From positions 1-53,154 of IMG/VR virus record IMGVR_UViG_3300031839_000284: 53,154 nucleotides of DNA. One strand, written 5' to 3'. A program made the translations under genes and the position numbers. The notes under the pieces are model-generated. The model ran no database searches and was not told the origin of the DNA. It saw only the letters and a list, made by a program, of their open reading frames with translations. The DNA comes from a virus. Positions 29,739-38,065 of the stretch are shown here, piece by piece. Each line of letters starts with the position of its first letter. The first letter of the stretch is position 1.

Positions 29739-31181
29739 ATGCAGTATAAGTTTAAAACCAAGCCTTATGAGCATCAGCTTGAGGCATTAAAAAGATCATG
29801 GAATAAGCGTGAATATGCTTATTTTATGGAAATGGGTACAGGTAAATCTAAAGTACTTATAGACAATATCGCACTTTTATATGATAAAGGTGGGATAAAC
29901 GCGGCTATCATTGTAGCACCCAAAGGGGTCTATCGGAACTGGTCTGGAAAAGAAATACCTGCTCATATGCCTGACCACGTAGAACGAGAAGTTGGTGTAT
30001 GGAATCCCGCACCTACGGTAAAACAAAAAGCAGAACTAATGAAGTTGTTCGAAGTTTCGCATGAACTTAAAATATTAATTATTAATGTCGAAGCTTTTAG
30101 CACTAAAAAAGGTGTAGCTTTTGTTGAGAAGTTTATACTCGCTCACAATGCACTGATCGCGGTTGATGAATCTACGACTATTAAGAACCCTAAAGCACAA
30201 CGAACTAAGAACTTATTAAAGTTAGCTCTTAATACCAAGTACCGTAGAATCCTTACAGGTTTTCCCGTAACGCAATCACCGTTAGATTTATATAGCCAAA
30301 GTGCATTCTTATCTACACAGTTATTAGGTTACTCATCGTTCTATTCATTTCAAAACAGGTATGCAAAAGTTATTAATAGAAGTATGGGACAACGAACTTT
30401 TAGACAGGTGGTCGGTTATCAAAACTTAGAAGAACTTACAGAAAATGTAAATGAGTTCTCTTACAGAGTGCTAAAGAAAGAATGTTTAGACTTGCCCGAT
30501 AAAGTATATCAACGCAGAGAAGTTGAACTAACGCCTGAACAAAAGAAAGTTTATAAACAATTAAAAGATTATGCTATCGCACAATTAGAATCTAGTGAAT
30601 TAGTAAGTGTTACTTCTGTTCTAACACAGATTCTTAGGCTACACCAAGTTGTTTGTGGTTTTGTTAAACACGATCAAGGTGATGAAGTAGAAATTAAAAG
30701 CAATCGTTTAGATAGTTTATTAGATGTATTAGCAGAAACTCAAGGTAAAGTTATTATATGGGCTAATTATCAATACGATATCAAACGTATCTTAAAAACA
30801 TTACAAGATACCGTGGGTACAGAAGCAGTAACAACTTACTACGGTGAAACGTTAGATGAAGATAGACAACAAATCATTAAATCATTTCAAGATCCTGACT
30901 CACCCCTTACCTATTTAATTAGTAATGTGCAAACAGGTGGTTATGGTATTACGCTGACCGAAGCAAGTACCGTGATTTATTATTCTAATAATTACGATTT
31001 AGAAAAACGTTTACAATCAGAAGATAGGGCTCATCGTATAGGTCAAACAAATAAAGTTACCTATATTGATTTAGTTGCTAAAGGCACGGTTGATGAAAAG
31101 ATCGTAAAAGCTCTTAGAAATAAACTTGACCTAGCACAAGAAGTACTGGGTGATGAAAAGTGGAAAGACTGGATCGATTAA
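29739..31181 (+). CDS. SNF2-family DNA helicase/translocase
   Basis: 480 residues. Motif I MEMGTGKSKV (about 33-42), motif II AVDESTTIKN (a DEST box instead of DEAH), motif III RRILTGFPV, and in the second RecA domain LISNVQTGGYGITL with motif VI RAHRIGQT. Compact, with no chromatin domains, as in phage SNF2 proteins. Such proteins may remodel nucleoprotein, act in recombination or restart. It is the only plus-strand gene, and its end overlaps the convergent gene by 4 nt. Confidence 0.93.
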   Translation: MQYKFKTKPYEHQLEALKRSWNKREYAYFMEMGTGKSKVLIDNIALLYDKGGINAAIIVAPKGVYRNWSGKEIPAHMPDHVEREVGVWNPAPTVKQKAELMKLFEVSHELKILIINVEAFSTKKGVAFVEKFILAHNALIAVDESTTIKNPKAQRTKNLLKLALNTKYRRILTGFPVTQSPLDLYSQSAFLSTQLLGYSSFYSFQNRYAKVINRSMGQRTFRQVVGYQNLEELTENVNEFSYRVLKKECLDLPDKVYQRREVELTPEQKKVYKQLKDYAIAQLESSELVSVTSVLTQILRLHQVVCGFVKHDQGDEVEIKSNRLDSLLDVLAETQGKVIIWANYQYDIKRILKTLQDTVGTEAVTTYYGETLDEDRQQIIKSFQDPDSPLTYLISNVQTGGYGITLTEASTVIYYSNNYDLEKRLQSEDRAHRIGQTNKVTYIDLVAKGTVDEKIVKALRNKLDLAQEVLGDEKWKDWID

Positions 31182-31987
31182 CGTAAAGACATCTGATACG
31201 CAATAGCAGCATTTGCAGCTTCTTGAGTACGATTATCAGAATTCATATTCATATAGTTTCGTAAATCTTTCTCAGAAAGAGTTCTGCCTGTTTCGCTATT
31301 CATATTCATATAGTTTTGTAAATCTTTATCGGATAATCCTCTGCCTGAAGTAGTACGGTTATCAGAAACATCTCTACCTAAAACATCATTACTTAACTGA
31401 GATACAGCTGTTCTTACATTTTGCCCCATAGGACTTGTAATATTATAAGCTCCTTCACTATTTAGTACAGGGTTTTCTCTAATACTATTCATAATCATTT
31501 GTTTCATCGTTTCAGTATCTGTTAAAGGCATACCCTCTTCAGCATATAACGGTCCACCCATTTCTCTTTTTAAAATTTTATCAACGACTTCAGGGTTTGT
31601 TTTTTGTAAGGCTTGTAATCCTGGATTTAATGCACCACCACCTGCCATCATCATAGGTTCTTCTTGACCACCTTGCATCAACATGGCTTTAGCTGTATCT
31701 AAAATAGCGACTGCTGCTTGAGGATCACCACCTGTTCTACCGATTGTTGCTTCGGCTAACATTGCTGCATCTTGTTCAATAGACATTCCTTGTTCTTGAG
31801 GTTGTTCAGAAGGCATTTCTTGTCCGCCCATCGGAGGCATAGCTCTTTGTTCTTCTACTACAGGAGGCATTGTTGGTTGTCCTGATCCCATAGAAGCTAA
31901 ACCACCTTGCATAGGAGGTCTAGGGGGAACGTTTTGTGTACCGCCTGTTGTTCGTATATTCATTAAGTCTTCTATTCCGTTTGCCAT
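31178..31987 (-). CDS. Low-complexity virion-associated protein
   Basis: 269 residues. The N-terminal half is rich in Pro, Gly, Met and Gln (PPRPPMQGGLASMGSGQPTM; MGGQEMPSEQPQEQGM). The C-terminus repeats GRGLSDKDLQNYMNMNS and GRTLSEKDLRNYMNMNS side by side; a related peptide, GRTLSDKDLAYHLQIVG, occurs in the 556-residue protein of this operon. No enzyme motif. Position after large ejection-type proteins suggests an internal virion or assembly protein. Confidence 0.65.
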   Translation of the reverse strand: MANGIEDLMNIRTTGGTQNVPPRPPMQGGLASMGSGQPTMPPVVEEQRAMPPMGGQEMPSEQPQEQGMSIEQDAAMLAEATIGRTGGDPQAAVAILDTAKAMLMQGGQEEPMMMAGGGALNPGLQALQKTNPEVVDKILKREMGGPLYAEEGMPLTDTETMKQMIMNSIRENPVLNSEGAYNITSPMGQNVRTAVSQLSNDVLGRDVSDNRTTSGRGLSDKDLQNYMNMNSETGRTLSEKDLRNYMNMNSDNRTQEAANAAIAYQMSLR

Positions 31988-31988
31988 T

Positions 31989-33041
31989 TTATCTCCGTGG
32001 TCTAAAGCCTGATTGGAACACTTGAGTAAGTGTATCGTTTTGTTGATTTAAGGGCAACCTTGATAGCCCACTATTTAACATATTATTATTCCCCATAGGT
32101 ACTCGACCGCCAAATTTCATACCAGGAGGTTTTGGTATAGGGTCATCTTCAAATCCTGGAGTACTACCAAATAAACTTGGATCCATTGGAGGAGTGTATC
32201 CTGCTGAAGGATTACTCATAGGTAATTCGTATGGTGTGTAAGGGTTTACAACATCCCGCCCCGTGTATGGATTTTTTGGAGGTGGCGGAGGTGGCGGAGG
32301 TGGTGGTGTATAAATTTCTGGTGGTGTTGTTCCTGGAGGGTAAACGGGTCCTTCATCAGTAAATCCTGGAGGTAAATCTCCTGTTTCAGGATCTCTAACC
32401 ACGACTCCTGGTCCAGGATTATCTGGTGTTCCCACTACTAAAACTAAATCACCGCCTGTTTCAGGGTCGGTAAGGAGGTTATCTGATACAGGAATATCTA
32501 CATCAGATGTAGTCGTATCAAATACTTCTTCATAAGGATTAGTTACAACTTCTTCTGGAATATCGGGTATATTTATTGGAATATCGTCAAAATTAATATC
32601 TATATCTTCAAAATTAATATCGGGTGGAATCGTTGGAATCGTTGGAATATCGGGTAGGTTTATTGGAATATCTTCAAAATTAATATCGGGTAAAATTTCT
32701 GAAATATCTATATCTTCAAAATTAATATCAGGGGGAGTAAAAGGTATACCAAATATTGTAGGATCAAGATTTGTATAATCGATATTAGGTATATTAGGTA
32801 ATGTTGGTATATTAGGTATAAAAGGTGCATTAGGTAACGAAGCTATCCCTTGTTCTGCTTCAGTTGCTTGTATATTTTTAAAATCAGCAACGTCAGCTTC
32901 GTATTGATCCGTTGCATTACCTCTAGCAAGATTCGCTTCTTTACGCATTTCCATAACATCAACAAGTTCAGGACTCATAATTCCTGACATATCGAAATCT
33001 TCGAATTGAAACATATTGTTATTAAATCTATTTACTGCCAT
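31989..33041 (-). CDS. Proline-rich repeat virion protein
   Basis: 350 residues. About residues 70-165 consist of repeats of the type PDINFEDI and IPNIPTLPNIPN, then a Pro-rich stretch (TPPEIYTPPPPPPPPPP), ending GYTPPMDPSLFGSTPGF and a basic tail. Probably disordered or beta-solenoid-like. No family recognised. Shares a base with the upstream stop and lies 1 nt from its downstream neighbour. Confidence 0.62.
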   Translation of the reverse strand: MAVNRFNNNMFQFEDFDMSGIMSPELVDVMEMRKEANLARGNATDQYEADVADFKNIQATEAEQGIASLPNAPFIPNIPTLPNIPNIDYTNLDPTIFGIPFTPPDINFEDIDISEILPDINFEDIPINLPDIPTIPTIPPDINFEDIDINFDDIPINIPDIPEEVVTNPYEEVFDTTTSDVDIPVSDNLLTDPETGGDLVLVVGTPDNPGPGVVVRDPETGDLPPGFTDEGPVYPPGTTPPEIYTPPPPPPPPPPKNPYTGRDVVNPYTPYELPMSNPSAGYTPPMDPSLFGSTPGFEDDPIPKPPGMKFGGRVPMGNNNMLNSGLSRLPLNQQNDTLTQVFQSGFRPRR

Positions 33042-36000
33042 TATTGAAATGCTCCTACTGCTCTATCTACAACATCATCTACAGTTTGTGTTGTTGCCCT
33101 ACGGGACGGTTGTGTTTTTGTTCCTGTATCATAATCTTCTAAATCATTAGCCAAATCTTGTGTAGCGACTGTTCCGTATGAAGTTAAAAATCTTATAAAG
33201 TTTTGTGCTTTTACTCGACCATCTGCGTAATTCATAGTCATTCTAAACAAGTCAGGGTCTAATAACATTTCACCAATAAACCTTCGACTAGCTTCATTAG
33301 TTCGTTTTTCTGCCGCGTTAACTCGTCTACCAAACTGTGTGAGTGGTGGGATAACAAATTTCTTAATATATTCAATTTTAGTAGCAGGAGCTTCTCGTAA
33401 TATAGATTGTTCTGCTGCTGATGAAGTAGCAGGTCCTATTTCTCGTTGTACTAAATTGTTAAAAGTTTTAAATAATTTGATATATTCTTTACCTTCTTTT
33501 CCTAATAAAGGTGTAATAAAATTATCAAAAGTTAATACAGGTCCAGTAACATCTTGTGGTCCAAATCCTTCTGTAATTAATCTATTTAAAGCAACGGGAT
33601 CAACTTCTACTCCACCTGCAACACCTTGTTTAGGTTTTAATATTGATTGATTTATATAACGTTTCGTAACTGCCGCAACTTGTTCTTTTAATTCAGGGTT
33701 ATCTTTTATTAAATTCATCAAATATTTTTGATCTTCTAATATTTGTCCTGAAAGTTTTTGTGTTTTACCTGTTTCTAATAACAACTCTACAACGTTTGCA
33801 GCACTCGGGTTAGGGTTGTTCGCACTACCAAACCTTGCACGTAAAAACTGAATCGTATCTTCATTCTTTTGTAATTGTTGAATAACGTTTTTCTCGAACT
33901 GTTTAGGACTAAAATCAAACATTTTATAATTATCACCAAATATTTCTTTTAACGTACCTCTATGTAATTTCATAAATTCACGATAATCTTTAGTAATTTG
34001 TAAAGGTGTTTTATCTGCTTGGTCTAAAATATTACGTTGAACATAAGTAGCGATACCTTTTTGTATATCTAATACTTCATCAGAACCTTCTTCACGTAAA
34101 ACTTTCATTAATTGACCAACTCGAGTATTAACGTTACTGCCTGACGTGCTCGAACCTAATAAAAAATCTACAACTTTTTCAGGCTGTTGTTGATTTAAAC
34201 TTCTAAATATTTCTGAATTACTTAATTGAATTGCTTCTTTTTGATTAGACCAAGCACCTTTTAAATCTTCTCCGTAACCTGTGTTTTGTTTATATTCACG
34301 TAAAGATTTTTTAGTTACTTTTATGCCTTGAGCTTCCATCTGAGCTTTTGCTCCCTCATCTATTAAAGAATTTATCTGTTTTTCTATACCACGTTCTAAG
34401 TTTCTAGCAAACCCGACAGCTCCTTTTAAGTTAGGATTGTTACTAGCAAAATCATTTAAAACTACACGAGCATTGTTTAATTCTTGTAATGTAAAATTAG
34501 GATTTTCAAAACCTTCTTTACCTAATCCTTGTAGTCTTTTTAAAACTGCACCCCCTTCTGTGCCTAACATTTGCATCAAAATATCTTTTGATTCTTTAGA
34601 ATCTAAACTACGTAATAATTGATCAGAACCTTTTTTAGTAGATTTAGACCAAGCTGTAGCAGGAGCTCTTGTATATCCCGCACCTGTAGTTAAGTCTGTG
34701 TACAGTGGGTTGTTTAACGCGTCTGACCAAGCTTGATTAAAAGGTTTTATATAATTTTCTCTTATCTCATTTAAACGTGTACGTGTACGAGGAAACATTC
34801 CTTCCCCTGCTTTTGCGTCATCTACTTGTTTAAGTAATGTTTGACCTGCGACTGCGGGATCTTCAGCACCGATTAAATTATTACGCATATTAGTAACAGC
34901 GGCTCTTGAATTTTCTTCAAAAGCTAAAACATCTTGTTCTACTAAATTACGTATACTTTGACTTGTTGTTGCACCTGTAACAGCAGACGTTGCTAAATCA
35001 GGTCCTACTTCTTCATTCAAAGCTACAATAAAACGATCGATTATTTCTTGATTTCCGTTTTTAATTTGTTGATATAAAGCAGCAAGTTCAGGTGAGTCAG
35101 CATTCTTTAAGAAAATAGTTTCTAAATCAGCGGCTTCTATACTCCCTGTTGCTGAAGCTAATGTAGGGTTATATGCTTTAAGTTCCGCACCTGTACGATT
35201 AGCTAGTTCTACTATTGCTTCTTGTATTTCTTGAACAGATCCAGCATTACCGTATAAAACACCATCCGTAGAAACAACACCACCTTCAGAAGCTCTTGCT
35301 TGTTTCATCAAATCATCTATTTTTTCGAAAAACTCAGGCGGAACATCTTTTCCTGTTATATTTCTCCATATTTTAGGAACAATATTAACTGCTGTACTAA
35401 TCGCAGCAGTACCTGCAAAAGCTAAAGAACCAATCATTCCTGATTCTTTTAAAATATCCATAAAATCTCTATCGTGAGCTCCTGCTACTTGTCCTGCAGT
35501 TAGTCTTAAAAAGTCTCCACCTGCCGCACCAACTGCTGACAGACCTGAAATACCTAAAACTTGACCTGCTCGTCGAATAACTCCTGGATCTTTGGTAGCT
35601 GCTCCTCTTAATAAAGGTTCAAACTTTTTAGCTCCATAAACTGTAAGAGCAATATCTCCTGCAATCGCAGGAACTTCGTTTATTAAAAACTTGTATGTAT
35701 CTTCAGCTGTAATATAAGGCGTGTTTACTAACTGTTCTTCATCAGAACCTTTTGCTTTATAAACTAACCCTAATGAAGGCTTACTAGGATTTATATATCG
35801 ATAAGTTCCGTCTAAACCATATTGATTACCGATAAATTCAATATCTTCTTTTGTTAAATTACGCGGAGCTAAACCTATTTTAGTTCTAAACCCTGCTTGA
35901 TCGCCAAAATTATCGAAAGTTATTTCTTTAGCAGGATCAAAACCAAATGCGGCAATCTCTTTAGCTTTTTCAATACCGAAAGGAGCTTGAGGCTCGAATG

Positions 36001-36391
36001 GTTTATAGTCATCAGGATAATTACCTCTAACTTTAGCGTCTAAACTTCTTGATTGACCTTCAGGTGAATTAAAATAATCAACTTGTTTCATATATTCAGG
36101 ATGACGCTCATACATATCGTATTCGATCGGAGCTCTGTTATAGGGTTTTACTCGATTTTCGAAATCAACAGAAGCTTCTATTTGATTTAATATATCTTGA
36201 TCAAATATTTCATTAGCACGAGCATTAAGTTCAGGACTAAAGATAATAGCTGCTGATTGTAATTCTTGGGGAGAAAGCACCTGTCCGTAGGTAACGTTTG
36301 GGTTATTAGTAAGAGCTTGTGTGCCTAATGCTTTTGCCGCTTCGTTCCTTTGCTCAATAAAAGAGTCGTATTGTGCTTGTGTAACATCCAT
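33041..36391 (-). CDS. Very large internal virion/ejection protein candidate
   Basis: 1116 residues, the longest gene here. A hydrophobic region near 240-340 (AGDIALTVYGAKKF; LSAVGAAGGDFLRLTAG; IGSLAFAGTAAISTAVNI) lies between helical, acidic regions. No enzyme motif (no lytic transglycosylase E-S/T-G pattern seen). Size, helix content and place in the tail operon suggest a DNA-ejection (core) protein that enters the host envelope with DNA, like T7 gp15/gp16, by analogy only. Confidence 0.6.
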   Translation of the reverse strand: MDVTQAQYDSFIEQRNEAAKALGTQALTNNPNVTYGQVLSPQELQSAAIIFSPELNARANEIFDQDILNQIEASVDFENRVKPYNRAPIEYDMYERHPEYMKQVDYFNSPEGQSRSLDAKVRGNYPDDYKPFEPQAPFGIEKAKEIAAFGFDPAKEITFDNFGDQAGFRTKIGLAPRNLTKEDIEFIGNQYGLDGTYRYINPSKPSLGLVYKAKGSDEEQLVNTPYITAEDTYKFLINEVPAIAGDIALTVYGAKKFEPLLRGAATKDPGVIRRAGQVLGISGLSAVGAAGGDFLRLTAGQVAGAHDRDFMDILKESGMIGSLAFAGTAAISTAVNIVPKIWRNITGKDVPPEFFEKIDDLMKQARASEGGVVSTDGVLYGNAGSVQEIQEAIVELANRTGAELKAYNPTLASATGSIEAADLETIFLKNADSPELAALYQQIKNGNQEIIDRFIVALNEEVGPDLATSAVTGATTSQSIRNLVEQDVLAFEENSRAAVTNMRNNLIGAEDPAVAGQTLLKQVDDAKAGEGMFPRTRTRLNEIRENYIKPFNQAWSDALNNPLYTDLTTGAGYTRAPATAWSKSTKKGSDQLLRSLDSKESKDILMQMLGTEGGAVLKRLQGLGKEGFENPNFTLQELNNARVVLNDFASNNPNLKGAVGFARNLERGIEKQINSLIDEGAKAQMEAQGIKVTKKSLREYKQNTGYGEDLKGAWSNQKEAIQLSNSEIFRSLNQQQPEKVVDFLLGSSTSGSNVNTRVGQLMKVLREEGSDEVLDIQKGIATYVQRNILDQADKTPLQITKDYREFMKLHRGTLKEIFGDNYKMFDFSPKQFEKNVIQQLQKNEDTIQFLRARFGSANNPNPSAANVVELLLETGKTQKLSGQILEDQKYLMNLIKDNPELKEQVAAVTKRYINQSILKPKQGVAGGVEVDPVALNRLITEGFGPQDVTGPVLTFDNFITPLLGKEGKEYIKLFKTFNNLVQREIGPATSSAAEQSILREAPATKIEYIKKFVIPPLTQFGRRVNAAEKRTNEASRRFIGEMLLDPDLFRMTMNYADGRVKAQNFIRFLTSYGTVATQDLANDLEDYDTGTKTQPSRRATTQTVDDVVDRAVGAFQ

Positions 36392-36394
36392 ACC

Positions 36395-38065
36395 TTACTG
36401 AGTTAAGTCTCTTATTTTTTGTATTTCGAAACTATATTCTTTATTAGGATCTATTGGGTCTCCAGGACGGACGGCTGTTTTTTGATTTTTTCTATCGTAG
36501 AATTTTGCTTCGTGTTGTTGCCATTTTTGTAACTGAGGATTACTTCCATATCTTTGGAAAAAAGGTTTATATGTATAAGAATTATAATCTAACCATTGAG
36601 CGGTATCTTTACCCTCTACATTAGGCTTGACCATAGGATTATAATACATTTGAACAATCGATTGATAACTCGGATCCATCATATCGTATCTAGGCATACC
36701 ATTAATAGAAATAGCTACTTGTGTTTCAGAATCTAATCCTCGTACTAATTGATCTCCATAACGAAGTAAATTATCGTTTAATGTTTGAGGAACTTGAGAA
36801 CTACCAAACCCAACAATTTGTAAATGATAAGCTAAATCTTTATCTGATAACGTTCTACCTGTCTGTCCGTTTGCCGCAGCAGCCATATAAGCCATTTGTA
36901 AAAAGTTTGCACGAGTTGCTGTGTTATTGTAAGAAGCTTCGCCTATAATATCCCTTAAACTTACTCCAGTTGAGTTTTCAAAATCAAGGGTAGCTTGATT
37001 AATTTGATCTTCGTCACCTGATTTAATAGCTAAATAAAGTTGTTTAGCATTATTACCATTACCGAGTAATGTACCACCAGTATTATCAGTACTAAAAGCT
37101 CCTAAAACCCCATCACTACCACCTATTGTTGCAGCTATTACATCAAAATTAACTAAAGCACTAGCACCTATATTCATTAAAGCAGAAGCTGTAGTTGTAC
37201 CTGCTTTAGTTGGATCTTTAATACCTTCTTGTAACATTTCAATCGTTGAATCAGCTACGTTTAAAAAACTTACAACCGCTTGATCTCTAGCAGTTAGTGT
37301 TTTATTAGTTTCTACCAAAGCTTTATAGTTAGGATTTTGAAATATATCTAACCCACTGCCCGAGCCTGAGTCTAGTTTAGCAGGATCAACCCAATTAGGT
37401 CCTGCGGGTCTAAAACCATTCTCATCTGCATCAGGGTGTTCAGGATCATTTATAAAAGCAACCCCTGCTTGTGGTCCTTTGCTTTTTACAAATCCTGGAC
37501 GGATATCAACAATTCCTACTTTAGCAGAGTCTGAATCTTGTAAATTTAAAAATGCAGCAGTTCCAGTATCTAATTGATTTTTAATGAAAGCAGCTCTTGT
37601 TGTTTCTGTTTGAGCATCTTTAGTAGCGTCGGCTTTACGCATAGCCACATAAGTACTTGCGTAATCTTTTGCTCCTCTACCCATTTGAGAACTAGCTACA
37701 ATATTAGCTATTTCATCTAATCCGAAAGTATTAGCTTCTGCTCGTGGTCCAAATAGTTTATATGCGTCTAACGAAGCTTGTTCTACATCGGTTATATTTT
37801 CAGGATCAGCTCCTAAATTTTGTAAATATTGTTCGTCTGTTAATGTTTCAGGTTTTCCTTGAAACATATCCATAATACCACCGACTAAAAAAGGTGCTAG
37901 TGGTGCTAGTTTTTCTTTAGTCGTTGGCTCTACTGATCTTCGTGGAGCTTGTCTACGTGCTGTAGGAAATTTAACAGCCGCAGGATTCATTTTAATAGTC
38001 GTTATTCCCCCACCACCACCTTGTTGTGGATTAAGAGATGCGGGACCTATAAACGGTAAAGCCAT
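36395..38065 (-). CDS. Structural protein with LSDKDL peptide
   Basis: 556 residues. N-terminus MALPFIGPASLNPQQGGGGG then basic RRQAPRRS; the middle is helical, containing GRTLSDKDLAYHLQIVG (like 31178-31987) and a C-terminal aromatic section. No family recognised. Part of the ejection/virion protein block. Confidence 0.6.
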   Translation of the reverse strand: MALPFIGPASLNPQQGGGGGITTIKMNPAAVKFPTARRQAPRRSVEPTTKEKLAPLAPFLVGGIMDMFQGKPETLTDEQYLQNLGADPENITDVEQASLDAYKLFGPRAEANTFGLDEIANIVASSQMGRGAKDYASTYVAMRKADATKDAQTETTRAAFIKNQLDTGTAAFLNLQDSDSAKVGIVDIRPGFVKSKGPQAGVAFINDPEHPDADENGFRPAGPNWVDPAKLDSGSGSGLDIFQNPNYKALVETNKTLTARDQAVVSFLNVADSTIEMLQEGIKDPTKAGTTTASALMNIGASALVNFDVIAATIGGSDGVLGAFSTDNTGGTLLGNGNNAKQLYLAIKSGDEDQINQATLDFENSTGVSLRDIIGEASYNNTATRANFLQMAYMAAAANGQTGRTLSDKDLAYHLQIVGFGSSQVPQTLNDNLLRYGDQLVRGLDSETQVAISINGMPRYDMMDPSYQSIVQMYYNPMVKPNVEGKDTAQWLDYNSYTYKPFFQRYGSNPQLQKWQQHEAKFYDRKNQKTAVRPGDPIDPNKEYSFEIQKIRDLTQ

